From contig NZ_JNIK01000015.1 in assembly GCF_000701365.1 (NCBI RefSeq), positions 62,001-126,000 on the forward strand: a stretch of 64,000 nucleotides of DNA, written 5' to 3'. This document shows positions 18,257-25,778 of this stretch, piece by piece; the stretch's first letter is position 1; every line of letters begins with the position of its first letter. The translations under genes were made by a program, and so were the position numbers. The notes below the pieces were generated by a model that searched no databases, had not been told where the DNA came from, and saw only the letters and a list, made by a program, of their open reading frames with translations. The stretch comes from Blastococcus sp. URHD0036. Its GTDB lineage: Bacteria > Actinomycetota > Actinomycetes > Mycobacteriales > Geodermatophilaceae.

Positions 18257-19177
18257 CGCCGGCCCGTGAGCGGAGGCCGGGTCCGACGGGGCGGGCGGCG
18301 CGGCCGGCGCGGCCGGTGCGGTCGGTGCCGGCCCGCCGTCGATCCGGCCGGGCTGCCACCTCTCGCCCAGCGTCCCCTGCGCGGCGTCCCGGCCGCTGCG
18401 CCCGCCCCCGGTGCCGCGGAGCACGAAGGCGAAGCCGACGGCGATCATGCCGCCGAGCACCGGGCCCAGGAGGTAGGCCCACCAGGACGTCCAGTCGCCG
18501 AGGGCGAGGGCCGGGCCCAGCGAGCGCGCCGGGTTCATCGAGGCCCCGCTGACCGGCGAACCCCACAGGCCGGCGAGGGCGATGTAGCTGCCGACGCCGA
18601 TCGCGGCGATCGGGCCGAGCTGCTGGGCGCCGGACGACACCCCGAGGATGGTGCTCACCAGGCCGGCCGTGAGCACCACCTCCCACAGCAGGGCCGTGGT
18701 GGTCGAGATGCCGGCGCCGGGGAGGGTGAGCCCCGCGTCGCCCTGCTCCCCGATGAGGGCCCGCAGCAGCAGCGTGGCCAGCACGGCCCCGACGAACTGG
18801 GCGACGACGTAGGCGGGGACGCGCTTCCACGGGAAGTCCCCCCGCAGCGCGAACGCGATGCTGACGGCCGGGTTCAGGTGCGCCCCGGAGACCGCGCCCA
18901 TGAACAGGATGACCGCCGCGACCATGAGCGCGGGGGAGACGACCTGGGCGCCGTAGGGGACGGCGCTGCCGCCGAACCGGGCGTTCACCTGGCCGCCGCC
19001 GACGGCGACCAGGACGAGGAGGAACGTGCCCAACAGTTCGGAGAAGAGCCGCCGACCCTCGTAGCGGCCGTCCCAGAAGTCGAACTCGTCGAGCATCGAG
19101 TTGGGGGTGCCGATCGAGCGCAGGAGCTGCCGGCGATCGGCATCCCTGTGCGTGGATGCCGTTGCGTCGTCGAGCAT
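18242..19177 (-). CDS. MIP family aquaporin / glycerol facilitator
   Basis: A 311-residue channel of the major intrinsic protein family. It has six hydrophobic helices and two half-helix NPA motifs: G-A-H-L-N-P-A-V at about 98-105 and G-A-S-M-N-P-A-R-S at 211-219, the second followed by the conserved selectivity-filter Arg. It should conduct water and perhaps small neutral solutes across the inner membrane. The N-terminal ~40 residues are hydrophilic and the C-terminal ~60 are Gly/Ala/Pro-rich and probably disordered; both are longer than usual. CGGAGG precedes the ATG at 19177. It is divergent from the GAP protein gene and shares a symmetric regulatory dyad with it. Confidence 0.92.
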   Translation of the reverse strand: MLDDATASTHRDADRRQLLRSIGTPNSMLDEFDFWDGRYEGRRLFSELLGTFLLVLVAVGGGQVNARFGGSAVPYGAQVVSPALMVAAVILFMGAVSGAHLNPAVSIAFALRGDFPWKRVPAYVVAQFVGAVLATLLLRALIGEQGDAGLTLPGAGISTTTALLWEVVLTAGLVSTILGVSSGAQQLGPIAAIGVGSYIALAGLWGSPVSGASMNPARSLGPALALGDWTSWWAYLLGPVLGGMIAVGFAFVLRGTGGGRSGRDAAQGTLGERWQPGRIDGGPAPTAPAAPAAPPAPSDPASAHGPASDGR

Positions 19178-19209
19178 GGTCGCCTCCGGTCCTGGGTCCT
19201 GACCCTCGG

Positions 19210-19282
19210 ACGGTGGAGCGCCGGGCCCCCAGCCACCTCACCCCCGTGGGATGACCGCCCGGAGCCGCCCCGTGCCGAGGAT
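19210..19282. promoter_or_regulatory. bidirectional promoter with central MalT-box-like dyad
   Basis: TCACCC-CCGTG-GGATGA (19238-19254) has two perfect arms. On the minus strand CACCGT (19215-19210) lies 31 bases from the dyad centre, facing the aquaporin. On the plus strand GAGGAT (19277-19282) lies 31 bases away on the other side, facing the GAP gene. The symmetry is the clearest case in the window for this element acting on a -10 at fixed distance. Confidence 0.5.
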
Positions 19283-19288
19283 GCCGCC

Positions 19289-19324
19289 ATGACGTCCGCG
19301 GCGAGACCACCGGCCGCGCCGTGA
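19289..19324 (+). CDS. 11-codon leaderless micro-ORF upstream of a GAP family gene
   Basis: ATG at 19289 follows GAGGAT by 6 bases, so it would be the first codon of a leaderless mRNA. It encodes MTSAARPPAAP and its TGA overlaps the downstream GTG at 19321 (GTGA). This geometry suggests translational coupling rather than a functional peptide. A chance ORF cannot be excluded. Confidence 0.35.
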   Translation: MTSAARPPAAP

Positions 19325-19965
19325 GCACGCAGGCGCTGCTCCTCGCTGCGGTGAGCATCGTCCGGCCGACGACCGCCGCCGCCGTCTGGGCGATGCTGGT
19401 CGGCGCCCGGCCCCGCCGGTTGCTGGCCTGCTACCTGGCCGCCGGCATGGCGCTCAGTCTCACCGTCGGCGCCGGCGTGGTGCTCTTCGTCAGCGGGGTG
19501 CTGTCGCCCCGGGACGTGTCCGCCGGGCGCCCGGTGCTGCTGCTGGCCCTCGGTGCCGTGGCGCTGGTGCTCGGGCTCGCGTGCGCCCTCGGCTGGGTGG
19601 GCGAGCCCCGGACGGACCGGCCACGGCGGGCCACGCGGACCCACCGCCTGACACCGCTGGGTGCCGCGACCGCCGGCGTGCTGACCCACCTCCCCGGCGT
19701 CTTCTACCTGGCCGGGCTGAGCGCGATCACGGCGACCGGCGCCGGCGCCGGCGGAGCCGTCCTGCAGGTGGTCGTCTACAACCTCGTCTGGTTCTCGCCG
19801 GCCATCGTCGCCCTCGGCATCTGCCTGACCGGGACCGCACCCCGGCCCGACCGCCTGGAGGCGCCCCTCGCCTGGGGCCGGGCGCACCAGGCGGCACTGC
19901 TGGCCGCGATCTCCTCGCTGGTCGGCGTGTGGCTCGTCGTCGAGGGGGTCGCCGACCTCGGCTGA
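19321..19965 (+). CDS. GAP/Sap family membrane protein (LysE-like)
   Basis: A 214-residue protein with six predicted membrane helices (about 2-25, 35-58, 70-92, 112-135, 145-165 and 185-210) and a short cytoplasmic loop rich in Arg/Thr between helices 3 and 4. It resembles the actinobacterial GAP (GPL addressing protein)/Sap group within the LysE exporter superfamily, known from mycobacterial surface glycolipid transport. It is more divergent than the two other members in this window (25779-26444, 34505-35179). The GTG start overlaps the micro-ORF stop and no clear ribosome-binding site is seen, so its translation may depend on coupling. Confidence 0.65.
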   Translation: MSTQALLLAAVSIVRPTTAAAVWAMLVGARPRRLLACYLAAGMALSLTVGAGVVLFVSGVLSPRDVSAGRPVLLLALGAVALVLGLACALGWVGEPRTDRPRRATRTHRLTPLGAATAGVLTHLPGVFYLAGLSAITATGAGAGGAVLQVVVYNLVWFSPAIVALGICLTGTAPRPDRLEAPLAWGRAHQAALLAAISSLVGVWLVVEGVADLG

Positions 19966-19971
19966 CGCCGA

Positions 19972-20016
19972 TCACCCGGTCCGGATGATGGCCGCAGCCG
20001 CCGGCGGGCGGACCGT
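19972..20016 (+). promoter_or_regulatory. MalT-box-like dyad and -10 for the Nudix gene
   Basis: TCACCC-GGTCC-GGATGA (19972-19988) has two perfect arms and starts 6 bases after the GAP stop codon. GACCGT (20011-20016) is 31 bases from the centre. The predicted start near 20023 leaves a short leader containing AGGTGG before the GTG at 20049. Confidence 0.5.
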
Positions 20017-20048
20017 GACCACCCGAGTCCCCGAGACCAGGTGGCACG

Positions 20049-20546
20049 GTGATGACGACCAACCGCGCGGCAGCTCTGCGGCAGGTGTACTTCCACGACC
20101 CGGCGGCCCCGGTCGCCGGCGCCGTCGTCCCGTCGGTGTTCGTCGCGGTGCACAGCGGCGACGGGCGGCTGCTGCTGGTGCGGCGTTGCGACAGCGGCGC
20201 CTGGGAGCTGCCAGGGGGCCGGGTCGACGTCGGGGAGGCGGCGCTGCAGACCGCCGTCCGCGAGGTGGCCGAGGAGTCCGGCCTGCAGGTGGTCGTCACC
20301 GGCCTCGCGGGGGTCTTCACCGATCCGGGGCACGTCGTCTCCGCCTCGACCGGTGAGGTCCGGCAGCAGTTCGTGCTCGTCTACCGGGCCCGGGTGGTCG
20401 GCGGCTTCCTCCGGGCCGACCACCGGGAGACCTGCGAGGTGGCCTGGGTGGCGCCCGCCGAGATCCCGGCGCTGCGGATGGAGCCGGCGGTGCAGGTCTG
20501 GGTGGAGCACGTGCTCGACGGCGCGGCGCCGCTGCACCTGGGCTGA
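20049..20546 (+). CDS. Nudix hydrolase
   Basis: A 165-residue protein with a complete 23-residue Nudix box starting at Gly57: G-x5-E63-x7-R71-E72-V-x-E75-E76-x-G-L. It should cleave a nucleoside-diphosphate-linked compound with Mg2+ bound by the R-E-x-x-E-E glutamates; the substrate cannot be told from sequence. It is a stand-alone domain with an N-terminal Y-F-H-D segment, like many actinobacterial stress-related Nudix proteins. The start is GTG 20049 or the adjacent ATG 20052, both behind AGGTGG. Cytosolic. Confidence 0.92.
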   Translation: MMTTNRAAALRQVYFHDPAAPVAGAVVPSVFVAVHSGDGRLLLVRRCDSGAWELPGGRVDVGEAALQTAVREVAEESGLQVVVTGLAGVFTDPGHVVSASTGEVRQQFVLVYRARVVGGFLRADHRETCEVAWVAPAEIPALRMEPAVQVWVEHVLDGAAPLHLG

Positions 20547-20548
20547 GG

Positions 20549-20594
20549 TCATGCGCTGCGGGTGGTGCCGGCCGGAGCGCGGCGGCCCTACCGT
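20549..20594 (+). promoter_or_regulatory. weak dyad and -10 upstream of the 216-aa gene
   Basis: TCATGC-GCTGC-GGGTGG (20549-20565) matches the dyad consensus with one mismatch per arm. TACCGT (20589-20594) is 32 bases from its centre. A leader of about 20 bases with GGAGAGGGGAG follows before the ATG at 20620. Confidence 0.35.
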
Positions 20595-20619
20595 CGGCGG
20601 CCGGAGAGGGGAGAACGCC

Positions 20620-21270
20620 ATGGCGCAGCTCGGTTCCGCTCGCGGAGGTCCCGGCCGGACGGGGGAGGGCCCGGACGTCGCGCACGTGCCCGACGGCCTG
20701 CCCCGGCTGGGGGCCGGCGCGCACCTGTTCCCGGAGGCGGGTGCCTGCCTCATGGAGTACGTGTCGGTCCTGGCGGGGGAGCGGTTCGGTGACTCACCGC
20801 CCTGCACCGACCCGGCGCTGGCCATGGTGGCCCGTCTGGTCAACGACGCGAGCACCGATGCCGGTCGCCCCGCCCTCGCCCGGCTCGCCCCCGCGCTGGC
20901 CGGTGCCCCGCCGGCCGGGCCGGTGGGGGGCGCCGCGGTCGCGCTGGCCGCGCTCACCGCGGCGTGCGGGTCGGCGGGCGAGCCGGCGGTCCTGGTCCGC
21001 TACCGGGAGCGCGCCCGGCGCCGCCTCGAGCGGGTGACCCGCTCCGGGTCGCGCGCCGCCCTCGCGCGGTGGACGGACCCGCTGTACCGGCTCGGCCCGG
21101 CCCAGCACCGCCTCGGGACGGCGGCCCTGCTGCTGCGCGCGCTGCCCCTGGAACGCCGCGATCCGGCACTGCACGGGATGCTCGCCGCGGCGTTGACCGC
21201 GCTGCCCGTCGCGCCGGTCGCCCCGGGCGTGCAGCTCCCCGCCGGGCGGGCGATCACCCGGACCGGATGA
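20620..21270 (+). CDS. conserved actinobacterial hypothetical protein (216 aa)
   Basis: I recognise this as a conserved type but know no assigned function. The diagnostic stretch is GAGAHLFPEAGACLMEYVSV at about residues 31-50, then LAGERFGDSPPCTDPALAMV, followed by an Ala-rich helical body ending around residue 210. The two conserved Cys residues and a conserved E-Y pair suggest a binding site. No membrane segment or signal peptide is present. A strong GGAGAGGGGAG ribosome-binding site precedes the ATG. The last codons overlap an orphan copy of the dyad (21254-21270). Confidence 0.75.
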   Translation: MAQLGSARGGPGRTGEGPDVAHVPDGLPRLGAGAHLFPEAGACLMEYVSVLAGERFGDSPPCTDPALAMVARLVNDASTDAGRPALARLAPALAGAPPAGPVGGAAVALAALTAACGSAGEPAVLVRYRERARRRLERVTRSGSRAALARWTDPLYRLGPAQHRLGTAALLLRALPLERRDPALHGMLAAALTALPVAPVAPGVQLPAGRAITRTG

Positions 21271-21288
21271 CCCCGCCGGGCGCGGCGG

Positions 21289-21477
21289 TCAGCGCGGCCC
21301 GGCCGGTCCGGGAGGGCGCCGCAGGTGCGCGCGGGCGAGGTCCAGCGGCACCGGGCAGCCGCCGGTGCAGTCGAACTCGACGACGGCCTCCCCGGCGACC
21401 TCCGGCGACCAGCCCACGGCGGCGCGCCCGCCGCACCGCGGGCAGGCGGTCCAGGTGACCCGGTCGCTGGCGCTCAC
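21289..21477 (-). CDS. small zinc-ribbon-like protein (62 aa)
   Basis: A 62-residue protein with four well-placed cysteines: C-P-R-C (Cys12, Cys15) and C-T-G-G-C (Cys37, Cys41), separated by 21 residues, as expected of a zinc ribbon. The GTG at 21477 is chosen because the sequence upstream in this frame is Arg/Pro low complexity; the ribosome-binding site is weak (GGGG). It is convergent with the 216-aa gene and divergent from the AraC gene. Function unknown; a nucleic-acid or chaperone-type zinc finger is possible. Confidence 0.55.
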   Translation of the reverse strand: MSASDRVTWTACPRCGGRAAVGWSPEVAGEAVVEFDCTGGCPVPLDLARAHLRRPPGPAGPR

Positions 21478-21620
21478 CGGGACCCCGGGCAGGCGTCGGG
21501 AGCGGGGGAGATGCGGCGCGGGGACAACGAGGCGGCTCCGTACGAGGTGTCGGGGGTGACCGCGACGGTGCCACCTGTCGCGCTCGGCCGCTGTACCGCC
21601 GCGGTCGGTCCGCTTGCCCG

Positions 21621-22670
21621 ATGGGGACCGGGGTGGTGCTGATCCCGTACATCCGCTCCGCCGCCCTCGACGGCTACGCACAGCTGGCCCGCTCGCTCGG
21701 CCTGGACGCGGAGCGGCAGGTGACCGCGGCCGGGCTGGACCCGGCGGACCTCGACGCACCGGACCGGTGGGTGCCCGCGGCAGCGGCGGCCCGCCTCCTC
21801 GAGACCTCCGCGGTGGCGTCGGGCGCCGAGGACCTCGGCCTCCGGCTGTCGGAGTGGCGGCGGCTGGCCACTTTGGGGCCGCTGAGCGTGGTGCTGCGCG
21901 AGGAGCCGGACCTGCGCAGCGCGCTGGAGCTGCTGATCCGGCACGAGCGCAGCTACAACGAGGCCGTGTCCGTGCAGCTGACCGAGGCCGCCGGGCTTGC
22001 CACCCTCCGCATCTCGCTGGGGTTCGGGGCACCGGCGCCGACCCGTCAGGCGCTCGAGCTCGCGGTGGCGGCCTACCACGGGATCGTCCGCGACCTGCGG
22101 GGGAACGGCTGGCACGCCGAGCAGGTCTGCTTCCCGCATCCGGCGCCGGAACGGCTCGCCACGCATCGGCGGCTCTTCGGGCCCGGGGTCCGGTTCGGCT
22201 GCGGGTTCGCCGGTCTGGTGTTCCGCTCCCGCGACCTGGCCTCGGTCAACGTGCTGGCCGATCCGCTGATGCGGCCCTACCTCCCGCAGTTGATGCGGGT
22301 GCTCCCCGAGGTCCCCGCCCGGGCGCTGCCGGACCGGGTCCGGGAGCTGGTCGAGACGCTCCTGCCGGTCGGCCGCGCCTCGATGCGCCAGGTCGCGCGC
22401 GCCCTGGGCACGACGCCGCGCACGCTGCGCCGGCGGCTCGAGCGCGACGGCGCGGGCTTCACGTCGATCGTCGACGACGTACGGGCCACGAACGCCGAGC
22501 GATACCTCGCCGACGCCGGCCTCTCCCTGACCGACGTCGGCCGGCAGCTCGGCTTCACCGCGCCGAGCGCGTTCTCCCGGTGGTTCCGGCGCAGGTTCGG
22601 CATGAGCCCCACCGCGTGGCGGCGGGCGGCCTCCGCCACGCGGCGGCCCGGGGGCGCACTCAGGCGATGA
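21621..22670 (+). CDS. AraC family transcriptional regulator (OruR/ArgR-like)
   Basis: A 349-residue regulator. Residues ~20-210 match the arabinose-binding-like sensor domain seen in OruR/virulence AraC regulators (Y-A-Q-L-A-R-S-L-G-L-D, then the G-P-L-S-V-V-L-R-E segment). Residues ~250-335 carry the two helix-turn-helix AraC DNA-binding domain, including RQVARALGTTPRTLRRRLER and the second helix of the S-L-T-D-V-G-R-Q-L-G-F / F-S-R-W-F-R-R signature. A ligand-responsive DNA-binding role in the cytoplasm is expected; target and ligand are unknown. An alternative GTG start at 21633 would shorten it by 4 residues. Its end overlaps the convergent 73-aa gene by 11 bases. Confidence 0.88.
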   Translation: MGTGVVLIPYIRSAALDGYAQLARSLGLDAERQVTAAGLDPADLDAPDRWVPAAAAARLLETSAVASGAEDLGLRLSEWRRLATLGPLSVVLREEPDLRSALELLIRHERSYNEAVSVQLTEAAGLATLRISLGFGAPAPTRQALELAVAAYHGIVRDLRGNGWHAEQVCFPHPAPERLATHRRLFGPGVRFGCGFAGLVFRSRDLASVNVLADPLMRPYLPQLMRVLPEVPARALPDRVRELVETLLPVGRASMRQVARALGTTPRTLRRRLERDGAGFTSIVDDVRATNAERYLADAGLSLTDVGRQLGFTAPSAFSRWFRRRFGMSPTAWRRAASATRRPGGALRR

Positions 22671-22881
22671 TCAGGTGGACGCCGTAGCCGACGAGCAGGG
22701 CCGCGGCGAGCAGGCAGAGCCCGGCGACCGCCGTACCGCCGGGGGTGCGTCCCCCGGCCGCCGGGTCCCCGGCCCGCGACGACGACGCGACGAGCGCGAG
22801 GGACACGAGCAGGACGACGGACACGGCGGCGGCGGCCGCGACGACGGCGATGGCGCCCAGGGTCTCCCAGTCCACGTGCAT
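22660..22881 (-). CDS. small two-helix membrane protein downstream of the PiT transporter
   Basis: A 73-residue protein with two hydrophobic helices (about 8-33 and 51-72) joined by a Gly/Pro-rich loop, starting M-H-V-D-W-E-T-L-G. It begins 17 bases after the phosphate transporter stop, so it is probably its operon partner and may be an accessory subunit; that is inference from position. No named family recognised. Confidence 0.7.
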   Translation of the reverse strand: MHVDWETLGAIAVVAAAAAVSVVLLVSLALVASSSRAGDPAAGGRTPGGTAVAGLCLLAAALLVGYGVHLIIA

Positions 22882-22898
22882 GGCGGCGTCCTCTCCGG

Positions 22899-24053
22899 TC
22901 AGGCCGCGACGTCGCTGCCGGCGGGAGCGGCCGGGACGTCGGCGGGTGGGGGCTGGGGCAGGTCGGTGACGTTGTCGGCGGTGACCTGGTCGCGCCGGGA
23001 GGCGGCGTAGATCCCGGCGGACAGCGCGATCCCGCCGACCGCCACGACGACGACGCCCCCGGTCCCGGTCGCGGCCAGCCACGACGCCGCGGCACCGACG
23101 ACGGCGGCCGAGGGCAGGGTGAAGGCCCAGGCCAGGGCGATCCGCCCCGCGACACCCCAGTGCACCGAGGCCAGCCGGCGGCCGGCGCCCGCGCCGAAGA
23201 TCGAGCCGGTGCACACCTGCGTGGTCGACAGCGGCAGCCCGAGGTGGCTGGAGGCGAGGATGACCGCGGTGCTCGTGGTCTCCGCGCTGAAGCCCTGGGT
23301 CGAGTGGAGGTCGCTGACCCGCGTGCCCAGGGTCCGGATGATCCGCCAGCCGCCCATGTAGGTGCCCAGTCCGATCGCCAGGCCGGCGGTGAGCACCACC
23401 CAGAACGGCGGGCCGGACCCCGGTGCGAGGGTGCCCGCGGTGATGAGGGTCAGCGTGATGACGCCCATCGTCTTCTGGGCGTCGTTGGTGCCGTGGGCGA
23501 GGGCGAGCATGGAGGAGGAGATCCGCTGACCGTGCCGGAAGCCGCGCGAGACCTCGCCGGGCTCGGACCGGGCGGTCACCCGGTAGGCGAGGTACGTCGC
23601 TGTCAGCGCGATGAGCGCGGCGAGCACGGGCGCGAGGACGGCCGGCAGGACGATCTTGTTGAGCACCGCGTCGAAGTCGATCGCCCCGGCACCCCCGGCC
23701 ACCCAGGTCGCCCCGATGAGGCCGCCGAACAGGGCGTGGGAGGAGCTCGAGGGCAGCCCGAGGTACCAGGTCACCAGGTTCCACAGGATCGCCCCGACGA
23801 GGCCGGCGAAGATCACGACCGGGCTGATGAGGGCCTCGTCCACCAGTCCGCCGGAGATGGTGCGGGCCACCTCGACGGACAGGAAGGCGCCGACGACGTT
23901 GAGGCACGCCGCGATGGTCACGGCGGTCCGGGGCCGGAATGCGCCGGTCGCGATGGACGTCGCCATCGCGTTCGCCGTGTCGTGGAACCCGTTCGTGAAG
24001 TCGAAGATCAAGGCGGTGATGACGACCACCACCACGATGAGCGATGCGTCCAC
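22899..24053 (-). CDS. pit: inorganic phosphate transporter, PiT family
   Basis: A 384-residue membrane protein with the two PiT repeats: F-D-F-T-N-G-F-H-D-T-A-N-A at about residues 16-28 and the second half A-L-A-H-G-T-N-D-A-Q-K-T-M-G. It imports metal-phosphate with protons through the inner membrane at low affinity. About ten hydrophobic helices are visible and the C-terminal ~35 residues are hydrophilic. The GTG at 24053 follows AGGGAGGGG, a good ribosome-binding site; codons upstream of it are Arg/Pro filler. No PhoU gene lies next to it; instead a 73-aa membrane protein follows. Confidence 0.93.
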   Translation of the reverse strand: MDASLIVVVVVITALIFDFTNGFHDTANAMATSIATGAFRPRTAVTIAACLNVVGAFLSVEVARTISGGLVDEALISPVVIFAGLVGAILWNLVTWYLGLPSSSSHALFGGLIGATWVAGGAGAIDFDAVLNKIVLPAVLAPVLAALIALTATYLAYRVTARSEPGEVSRGFRHGQRISSSMLALAHGTNDAQKTMGVITLTLITAGTLAPGSGPPFWVVLTAGLAIGLGTYMGGWRIIRTLGTRVSDLHSTQGFSAETTSTAVILASSHLGLPLSTTQVCTGSIFGAGAGRRLASVHWGVAGRIALAWAFTLPSAAVVGAAASWLAATGTGGVVVVAVGGIALSAGIYAASRRDQVTADNVTDLPQPPPADVPAAPAGSDVAA

Positions 24054-24207
24054 GGACCCCTCCCTGCGTCGTCGACGACCCCGTCGGGCCCGGCCGAGGT
24101 GAGGCGGGGGCCGGCGACGGGTCGAGCCGGGGAGCTCCGCATGTCGTGGGTGCAGGGTCGGGCCGGGGGAGGGGAGCGGCATCACCCGCCGAGGACGATC
24201 GGCGCCG

Positions 24208-24786
24208 TCAGCCCCGGGGGTGGCCGGACCGCGGGTGCCGCCCGTGGCCCGAGCGGCGGATGCTGAGGGGCAGCACGTACCAGGTCACCACGCCGATCAG
24301 GGCCGTGGCGGTGCTGCCGACGATGGCCTGCCACCGCCCGAGGACGACGTCCAGGATCAGCAGGACGGCGCTGCTGATGGCCGGCACGAGCAGGGCGATC
24401 CCCACCGAGAGCATCCGGTCGGCCACCGCGACCAGGGCGATCTTCTGCCCGCGACGGAAGACGATGCGGTGGAACGACACGGGGGCCAGCAGCACCATCG
24501 TCGCGGACGCGGTGGTCAGCAGCGCGACGGTGTAGACGGTGATGCCGAAGCCGTCCAGCTCGGTGAAACGCTGCGTGAAGGCCAGGCCCAGCAGGAACGC
24601 GAACATGATCTGGACCCCGGTGAACGCCACCCGGAGTTCCTGCAGCAGCTCGTTGAGGTTGCGGTCCAGGACCTGGTCGAGGGTCTCCCCGCGCGACTCC
24701 GCGGTGCGCAGCGCGCGCGCGGGATCGAACCGCTGCCGGTCCGGCTGGGGAGCGTCGGCACCGGCGGGTGGTCCCTGCGTGTCCAT
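24208..24786 (-). CDS. DUF6328 family membrane protein
   Basis: A 192-residue protein with four hydrophobic segments, preceded by the family-typical amphipathic stretch L-N-E-L-L-Q-E-L-R-V-A-F-T-G-V-Q-I-M-F-A-F-L, which identifies DUF6328. Function is unknown. The N-terminal ~40 residues and a short basic His/Arg/Gly-rich tail face the cytoplasm by the positive-inside rule. AGGGG precedes the ATG at 24786. Its promoter carries a dyad with a perfect 15-bp palindromic core. It lies between PiT and DUF4239 on the same strand but with its own promoter. Confidence 0.82.
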   Translation of the reverse strand: MDTQGPPAGADAPQPDRQRFDPARALRTAESRGETLDQVLDRNLNELLQELRVAFTGVQIMFAFLLGLAFTQRFTELDGFGITVYTVALLTTASATMVLLAPVSFHRIVFRRGQKIALVAVADRMLSVGIALLVPAISSAVLLILDVVLGRWQAIVGSTATALIGVVTWYVLPLSIRRSGHGRHPRSGHPRG

Positions 24787-24817
24787 CCACGACCCCTGAC
24801 TCCGGCAGCGCGCGGCG

Positions 24818-24863
24818 ATCCTCGGGCCGACGGCGGTCCGGGGACATCATCCCGCCGGGATGG
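24818..24863 (-). promoter_or_regulatory. MalT-box-like dyad and -10 for the DUF6328 gene
   Basis: The core CATCCCG-C-CGGGATG (24848-24862) is a perfect palindrome and forms TCATCC-N5-GGATGG with the flanks. GAGGAT (24823-24818, minus strand) lies 32 bases from the centre; the same hexamer faces the GAP gene at 19321. Confidence 0.45.
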
Positions 24864-24877
24864 CGGCGGCGCACCGC

Positions 24878-25678
24878 TCACGGCCGCCGGGGTGCCTCGG
24901 CCGCGGGGGGCCCGGCCATGGTGGCGGCCACCGCGGACAGGGCTGCGTCGGGCACCTGGATCAGCCCGCGCGTCGGCCGGTCCAGGTCGAAGGAGACGAC
25001 CAGCAGCAGCGTCACCAGCCCGGCGGCGACCAGCACCGTCGCCACGCCCCGGCCGTACGTGCCCAGGTGCAGCGCCAGGACGGCGAGCGCCACGGCCGCC
25101 GCGACCACCTGCAGCAGCACGACGGGGGACGGCACACGGTTGCCCAGGCCGGCCACCCGCCTCGTCTGCGCGTCGAACATGTCGTTGACCGACTCGACGT
25201 ACAGCCTGGGCGCGGAGTCGGTGGGGGCGGCGTCGAGGGCCTGCGCGGCCAGGCTCCACAGCCCGCGCTGGATCTCGGAGCTCTCGTCCACGTCGTCGCG
25301 CTGGGCGTCGCTGCCGGGCACGTGGTCGGCGATGCCGATGCTCACGTCGGTGTAGACGCGCAGCAGGGCCAGCGAGTGCGAGCGGAACGGCTCGGACAGG
25401 GTCTGGGCGCGCAGGTACGTCGTGCCGATGGCGTTCGCCTCGTCGACGACGTCGGCGCGCCGGTTCTCGTAGCGGCCCACGGCCAGGCTCAGCGCGAACG
25501 CCAGGATCAAGCCCATGAAGCCGACGAGGGCGCCCTGCAGGACGCCCAGCGGCTCCCGGTGCTGGTCCGAGCGCCTCGCCAGGATCCGCCCGACGACCAG
25601 GCCGAGCACGGTCGCGCCGGCCATCGTGACCGCGAGCACCAGGGCCAGGACCCACGTGGACAGCCCGAAGAACAGCAC
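24878..25678 (-). CDS. DUF4239 / bestrophin-like domain membrane protein
   Basis: A 266-residue protein with two N-terminal membrane helices (about 6-30 and 45-66, the second L-V-G-F-M-G-L-I-L-A-F-A-L), a soluble helical domain (about 67-185) and two C-terminal helices (about 186-235). This is the DUF4239 'bestrophin-like' arrangement. By analogy with bestrophins an ion-channel role is possible but unproven. The segment E-N-R-R-A-D-V-V-D-E-A-N-A-I-G-T-T is family typical. GTG 25678 follows GGAGGAG. The dyad/-10 at 25721-25765 is upstream. Confidence 0.82.
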   Translation of the reverse strand: MLFFGLSTWVLALVLAVTMAGATVLGLVVGRILARRSDQHREPLGVLQGALVGFMGLILAFALSLAVGRYENRRADVVDEANAIGTTYLRAQTLSEPFRSHSLALLRVYTDVSIGIADHVPGSDAQRDDVDESSEIQRGLWSLAAQALDAAPTDSAPRLYVESVNDMFDAQTRRVAGLGNRVPSPVVLLQVVAAAVALAVLALHLGTYGRGVATVLVAAGLVTLLLVVSFDLDRPTRGLIQVPDAALSAVAATMAGPPAAEAPRRP

Positions 25679-25720
25679 GACTGCGCTCCTCCGGTCCTCG
25701 GCCCGGTGTCCTGGAGAGCG

Positions 25721-25765
25721 ATCGTGGCGGGCCTCGCCGGCGCGGGCATCATCCGACCGGGAGGA
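25721..25765 (-). promoter_or_regulatory. MalT-box-like dyad and -10 for the DUF4239 gene
   Basis: TCATCC-GACCG-GGAGGA (25749-25765, plus-strand reading): both arms fit the E. coli MalT hexamer GGA(T/G)GA or its complement. CACGAT (25726-25721, minus strand) lies exactly 31 bases from the centre. Confidence 0.5.
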
Positions 25766-25778
25766 GCGGGGCGGCCGG

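Noticed and set aside
24087-24101. Dyad upstream of the PiT phosphate transporter
   Set aside because: Only one arm is recognisable, no hexamer at 31 bases, and the gene has its own strong ribosome-binding site.
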